From positions 1-6,786 of the forward strand of contig DASZSB010000169.1 of NCBI GenBank assembly GCA_035548835.1: DNA of 6,786 nt, in the 5' to 3' direction. The notes below the pieces were generated by a model. The model was not told the origin of the DNA. It did not search any database and saw nothing but the letters and a program-made list of their open reading frames with translations. Shown piece after piece: positions 5,947-6,786 of the stretch. The stretch comes from FEN-1219 sp035548835. GTDB taxonomy: Bacteria > Pseudomonadota > Gammaproteobacteria > Steroidobacterales > Rariloculaceae. The translations under genes and the position numbers were made by a program. How positions within the stretch are numbered: position 1 is the first letter of the stretch; every line of letters starts with the position of its first letter.

Positions 5947-6786
5947 TCAGAAGCGGCGCTGGGCCGCGAACTGTGCGAGGTCGACGAGGCCGTCGCGGAA
6001 CTTCGACGCCGGCAGCGGCGCCAGGGCCTTGATCGCCACCGCGACTTCCTCGCGCGCACGCTCCGCGGTGTAGCGAAGGCCCCCGGACGTCTCGATCGCG
6101 AGCTGGATCGAGGTCAGGTTGCGCGTGCCACCGGTCTCGATGGCCTCGCGGATCATGTGCCGCTCGGCCGCGGTGCCGTGCGCGAGCGCGTAGATCAGCG
6201 GCAGCGTGGGCTTGCCTTCGGCGAGGTCGTCGCCGATGTTCTTGCCGAATTCCTCGGGCGAGGCGGCGTAGTCGAGCGCATCGTCGACGAGCTGGAAGGC
6301 CTGGCCCAGGTGGCGGCCGTAGCTCACGAGCGCCTGCTCGATCTCGTCGTTCTGCTGCGCCAGAATCGCGCCGATCCGCGTGCCGGCCTCGAACAGCTTG
6401 GCCGTCTTGCGGTAGATGACTTCCATGTAGTCGGCTTCGCTGATGTCGGGGTTGTTGCAGTTCATGAGCTGCAGTACCTCGCCCTCGGCGATCGTGTTCG
6501 TGGCGTTGGCCAGGACGTCCATGATGCGGATGGCCTTGAGCTCCACCATCATCTGGAACGCGCGCGAGTAGAGGAAGTCGCCGACCAGCACGCTGGCCTG
6601 GTTGCCGAACACGGCGTTCGCGGTCTGCTGGCCGCGGCGCAGGCCCGAGCTGTCCACGACGTCGTCGTGCAGCAGCGTGGCCGTGTGGATGAATTCGATG
6701 ATCGCGGCCGCCGCGATGTGGCTCTGGTCACGGCCTCCGCAGGCGCGGGCCGCGAGCAGCACCGCGAGCGGGCGCAGGCGCTTGCC
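5947..6786 (-). CDS. ispB: Octaprenyl diphosphate synthase (IspB-type trans-polyprenyl synthase), C-terminal part
   Basis: The enzyme elongates farnesyl diphosphate with isopentenyl diphosphate to make the side chain of ubiquinone and menaquinone. The visible 279 residues start inside the gene, at the isopentenyl-diphosphate-binding motif GKRLRP. E. coli IspB has 323 residues, so about 45 N-terminal residues lie beyond the right edge. The first aspartate-rich motif is LLHDDVVD (DDxxD at visible residues 41-45) followed by RRG (50-52). The fifth residue before DDxxD is a small alanine, typical of long-chain synthases. The second is FQLVDDALDY (DDxxD at 167-171). EGEVLQLMN (100-108), YRKTAKLFEA (124-133) and GKNIGDDLAEGKPTLPL match IspB closely. 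Chain length of eight is inferred from this resemblance. The gene is convergent with the DUF1244 gene, with a single base between their stops. Confidence 0.94.
   Translation of the reverse strand, partial: GKRLRPLAVLLAARACGGRDQSHIAAAAIIEFIHTATLLHDDVVDSSGLRRGQQTANAVFGNQASVLVGDFLYSRAFQMMVELKAIRIMDVLANATNTIAEGEVLQLMNCNNPDISEADYMEVIYRKTAKLFEAGTRIGAILAQQNDEIEQALVSYGRHLGQAFQLVDDALDYAASPEEFGKNIGDDLAEGKPTLPLIYALAHGTAAERHMIREAIETGGTRNLTSIQLAIETSGGLRYTAERAREEVAVAIKALAPLPASKFRDGLVDLAQFAAQRRF

Overview
This is a GC-rich chromosomal window (roughly two thirds G+C by eye) from what looks like a gammaproteobacterium. The RarA and IspB proteins are easy to align by memory with their Escherichia coli counterparts, and the small DUF1244 protein belongs to a family known from Alpha- and Gammaproteobacteria. 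A Steroidobacter/Xanthomonadales-like origin is plausible but is only an inference. I see no mobile element, tRNA, rRNA or CRISPR array, and no stretch over 300 bases without a gene.

Layout. On the minus strand, positions 1-211 hold the first 70 residues of an AI-2E/PerM-type membrane permease. It lies 15 bases downstream of rarA (1585-227), a replication-associated AAA+ ATPase, and probably shares its transcript. A short divergent regulatory region (about 1586-1667) separates rarA from a plus-strand gene (1668-3578) for an exported, diverged gamma-glutamyltransferase-family hydrolase. This region has a likely rarA -10 box, an extended -10 box only 6 bases upstream of the other gene's ATG (suggesting a leaderless mRNA), and a nested pair of inverted repeats.

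After a 99-base gap with a possible promoter comes a compact plus-strand group (3678-5945). It has two tandem, gaplessly alignable four-helix membrane proteins (DUF6644-like), a PAPS-dependent sulfotransferase, and a DUF1244 protein whose GTG start overlaps the sulfotransferase stop by 4 bases. The gaps are 51, 22 and -4 bases, so the four genes probably form one operon. Its function is unknown, and it is the best candidate here for an undescribed system. It meets, one base away and tail to tail, the 3' end of an ispB-type octaprenyl diphosphate synthase gene, which runs off the right edge.

How they work together. The rarA and ispB genes are housekeeping (replication-fork maintenance and quinone side-chain synthesis). 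The accessory interest lies between them: a secreted Ntn-type hydrolase lacking the usual glutamate-binding residues, and a membrane-pair/sulfotransferase/DUF1244 operon. No functional link between the hydrolase and the operon is shown by the sequence.
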